A stretch of 33,765 nt of DNA from the NCBI GenBank assembly GCA_031549885.1, contig JAVBPD010000116.1, positions 1 through 33,765 of the forward strand. The letters are read 5' to 3'. Position numbers and translations under genes: made by a program. Within the stretch, counting starts at the first letter, position 1, and every line of letters begins with the position of its first letter. Source of the DNA: WQUF01 sp031549885. Its GTDB lineage: Bacteria; Bacillota; Clostridia; Clostridiales; Clostridiaceae. Below are positions 32,254 through 33,765 of this stretch, piece by piece. The notes below the pieces were generated by a model. The model was not told the DNA's origin, ran no database searches, and saw only the letters and a program-made list of their open reading frames with translations.

Positions 32254-33387
32254 ATGTTTAAGGTAGGTGTAATAGGAATTGGTTTTATAGGTGCTGCACA
32301 TATTGAAGCTCTGCGCCGTTTAGGATTTATAGATGTGGTAGCTATTACTACTGCTCATGACGCAAAAGAAAAGGCAAGAAATTTACATGTCAAGGCGTCT
32401 TACACTGATTACAAAGATATGATAGATAATGAAAAGCTTGATGCTATACATATATGCACTCCTAATTATCTTCATCATAAAATCTCAATATATGCTATGG
32501 AAAGAAAAATTAATGTAATGTGTGAAAAGCCTATGACTTCTACATTAGAAGAAGCTGAAGAGATGCTTAGATTGGCTAATTTAAATAATGTTATTCATGG
32601 AGTTAATTATCACAATAGATTTAATCCTATGGTTAATCAAATGCGCAATATGATAAATGATGGAGATATTGGAAATATCATGTCTATTCATGGTGGATAT
32701 ATTCAAGACTGGCTCTTATATGAGACAGATTATTCTTGGAGGCTTCTTTCTAAAGAGTCTGGAAAAACTCGGGTTGTTGCTGATATAGGTTCTCATTGGC
32801 TTGATACAGTAGAAAACACAACAGGTCTTAAAGTAGAGGAAGTATTTTCAGAGTTTTCTACTTATTATAATACTAGAAAAAAATCTAGGAGCAAAGTCAT
32901 CAAAACTTTTTCAAACGAAAAAACTAGCGATGGATATGAAGATATTCCTATTGATACAGAAGATATGGCTATGGTTATGCTTCGCTTTAACAATGGAGCA
33001 ATTGGAAGTATGTTTATTTCTCAAGTTTTTGCTGGCAAAAAAAATAAAATTTCAATATTTATAAGTGGCACAAAATCTTCTTTTGAATGGGATTCGGAAA
33101 ATAACCTTAATGATTTGATTTTAGGACATAGAGATAGATATAATGAAGTTATCACAAAGGACCCTTCTTTAGTTCATAAAAATGTAAGAAATATTACAGG
33201 ATATCCAGGTGGACATGTTGAAGGCTTCCCTGATACATTTAAATATTGCTTTAGTCAGTTTTATAATCATATTATAGATAAAAATAATCCAAAGAATTTT
33301 GCAGATTTTAATGATGGACTTAGAGGAATGCTTTTAATTGATAAAATATTTGAAAGTGCAAAGACAGGTAAATGGGTTAAAGTGTAG
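32254..33387 (+). CDS. Gfo/Idh/MocA-family NAD(P)-dependent dehydrogenase
   Basis: 377 residues. An N-terminal Rossmann fold (about 1-120) starts VGVIGIGFIGAAHIEALRRLG and contains NYLHH and the family motif CEKPMT. The C-terminal beta-sheet domain has DIGSHWLD, whose His is the usual catalytic residue, and FNNGAIGSMFISQ. Family members oxidise sugars, inositols or related polyols, or act on glycosides. It diverges from, and shares an operator with, the sugar ABC transporter, so it probably acts on the imported compound or its product. AGGAGG sits about 6 nt before the ATG. A hairpin terminator follows, so it appears to be a single-gene unit. The exact substrate is not readable from the sequence. 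Confidence 0.9.
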   Translation: MFKVGVIGIGFIGAAHIEALRRLGFIDVVAITTAHDAKEKARNLHVKASYTDYKDMIDNEKLDAIHICTPNYLHHKISIYAMERKINVMCEKPMTSTLEEAEEMLRLANLNNVIHGVNYHNRFNPMVNQMRNMINDGDIGNIMSIHGGYIQDWLLYETDYSWRLLSKESGKTRVVADIGSHWLDTVENTTGLKVEEVFSEFSTYYNTRKKSRSKVIKTFSNEKTSDGYEDIPIDTEDMAMVMLRFNNGAIGSMFISQVFAGKKNKISIFISGTKSSFEWDSENNLNDLILGHRDRYNEVITKDPSLVHKNVRNITGYPGGHVEGFPDTFKYCFSQFYNHIIDKNNPKNFADFNDGLRGMLLIDKIFESAKTGKWVKV

Positions 33388-33412
33388 AGCTTCAATAAAA
33401 TAACATAAATTT

Positions 33413-33465
33413 GCTGTTACAAGGTTGATTTTTTCAATTTTATAACAGCCTTTTAATTTTCTTAA
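33413..33465 (+). terminator. Terminator after the dehydrogenase gene
   Basis: GCTGTTA (33413-33419) pairs with TAACAGC (33443-33449), with an inner TTGA/TCAA pairing, followed by CTTTTAATTTTCTT. Located 25 bp after the stop codon. Confidence 0.7.
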
Positions 33466-33606
33466 TTAATTTTGTACAAATTTTAGGAATTTATATAAAA
33501 GTGTTCCTATTTTTTAAGAAAAATTTTCCGAGAAATTATTTTTACTTTCGATATTTTTATCTGCGCAATTTTTCATATTTTTTATTTTTTTTAATTTCAC
33601 AAAGCA

Positions 33607-33656
33607 CCTCTAGGCCATCTGGCGACTTTGTCGAATCAGGTGGCTAAGCTCGGAGG
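33607..33656. other. Compact GC-rich structured element, unknown
   Basis: In an otherwise very AT-rich spacer this 50-bp block is over half G+C and folds into one long hairpin: CCTC (33607-33610) with GAGG (33653-33656); GCCATCTG (33614-33621) with CAGGTGGC (33637-33644), one G-T pair; and CGAC (33623-33626) with GTCG (33630-33633), loop TTT. No T-tract follows on either strand, so it is not a classical terminator. It could be a small RNA, a repeat of the genome, or the end of a mobile element. The rest of 33450-33765 shows nothing except the possible gene end below. Confidence 0.5.
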
Positions 33657-33692
33657 ATATCCTATATCTTCTCCATATTAAATTGCACTTTT

Positions 33693-33765
33693 TTAAACTC
33701 TTTTTAATTCATCATAATTTTTAACAGAAATTAATTCTACAATGCTTTTATTTATTATTTCTTTT
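33693..33765 (-). CDS. Possible C-terminus of a protein running in from the right (partial)
   Basis: From the window edge the minus strand is open for 23 codons (KEIINKSIVELISVKNYDELKRV) to a TAA at 33695-33693. Composition looks like a real clostridial protein end (mixed Lys/Glu/Ile/Val), but the piece is too short to identify and could be chance in AT-rich DNA. Confidence 0.3.
   Translation of the reverse strand, partial: KEIINKSIVELISVKNYDELKRV

Overview
The window comes from a low-GC (roughly 30% or less), anaerobic, Clostridium-like Firmicute. The evidence is strong AGGAGG-type ribosome binding sites, several TTG starts, oxygen-sensitive [FeFe] hydrogenases, a selenocysteine formate dehydrogenase, and Gram-positive surface proteins (WxL and thioester/SpaA types). 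No rRNA, tRNA, CRISPR array or replication origin was seen.

Layout. (1) 1-289: right end of an IS200/IS605-type (TnpB) transposon with its omega-RNA-like hairpins, inserted into the Walker A region of a DUF4143-type ATPase gene, of which only the N-terminus remains here. (2) 440-1477: aldose 1-epimerase with its own promoter and terminator. (3) 1507-10114, minus strand: a tight seven-gene operon with four cobalamin-binding-type radical SAM enzymes, a GH3-like acyl-adenylating enzyme and two GNAT-like proteins. I know no characterised pathway with this gene set; it is the best candidate for an undescribed system. (4) 10322-13861, plus strand: NuoE/NuoF/[FeFe]-hydrogenase trimer for NAD(P)H-linked H2 metabolism, diverging from the radical SAM operon. 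(5) 13921-15559, minus: a small coiled-coil protein and an MFS transporter. (6) 15802-19602, plus: a three-gene WxL surface locus. (7) 19678-26243, minus: an operon matching a hydrogen-dependent CO2 reductase (HDCR): fdhF with an in-frame UGA/Sec codon and SECIS hairpin, hycB-like, fdhD, a second hycB-like, hydA2, and a fused MobB-MobA gene for the molybdopterin cofactor. (8) 26425-28314, minus: a thioester/SpaA-repeat protein without signal peptide or sorting signal. (9) 28397-33387: a sugar ABC transporter (minus) diverging from a Gfo/Idh/MocA dehydrogenase (plus); each promoter carries one copy of the same 14-bp palindromic operator. (10) 33450-33765: AT-rich spacer, a compact GC-rich structured element, and the possible C-terminus of a gene running in from the right.

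How the genes work together. The HDCR operon would interconvert H2+CO2 and formate, and the NuoEF-HydA trimer would couple H2 to NAD(P)H, so the window carries two separate hydrogen-handling systems. The MobB-MobA fusion and FdhD serve maturation of the Mo/W cofactor of FdhF. In the radical SAM operon, overlapping reading frames imply coupled translation and one shared product; the substrate cannot be read from the sequence. Functions are assigned from motifs by eye; no database search was possible.
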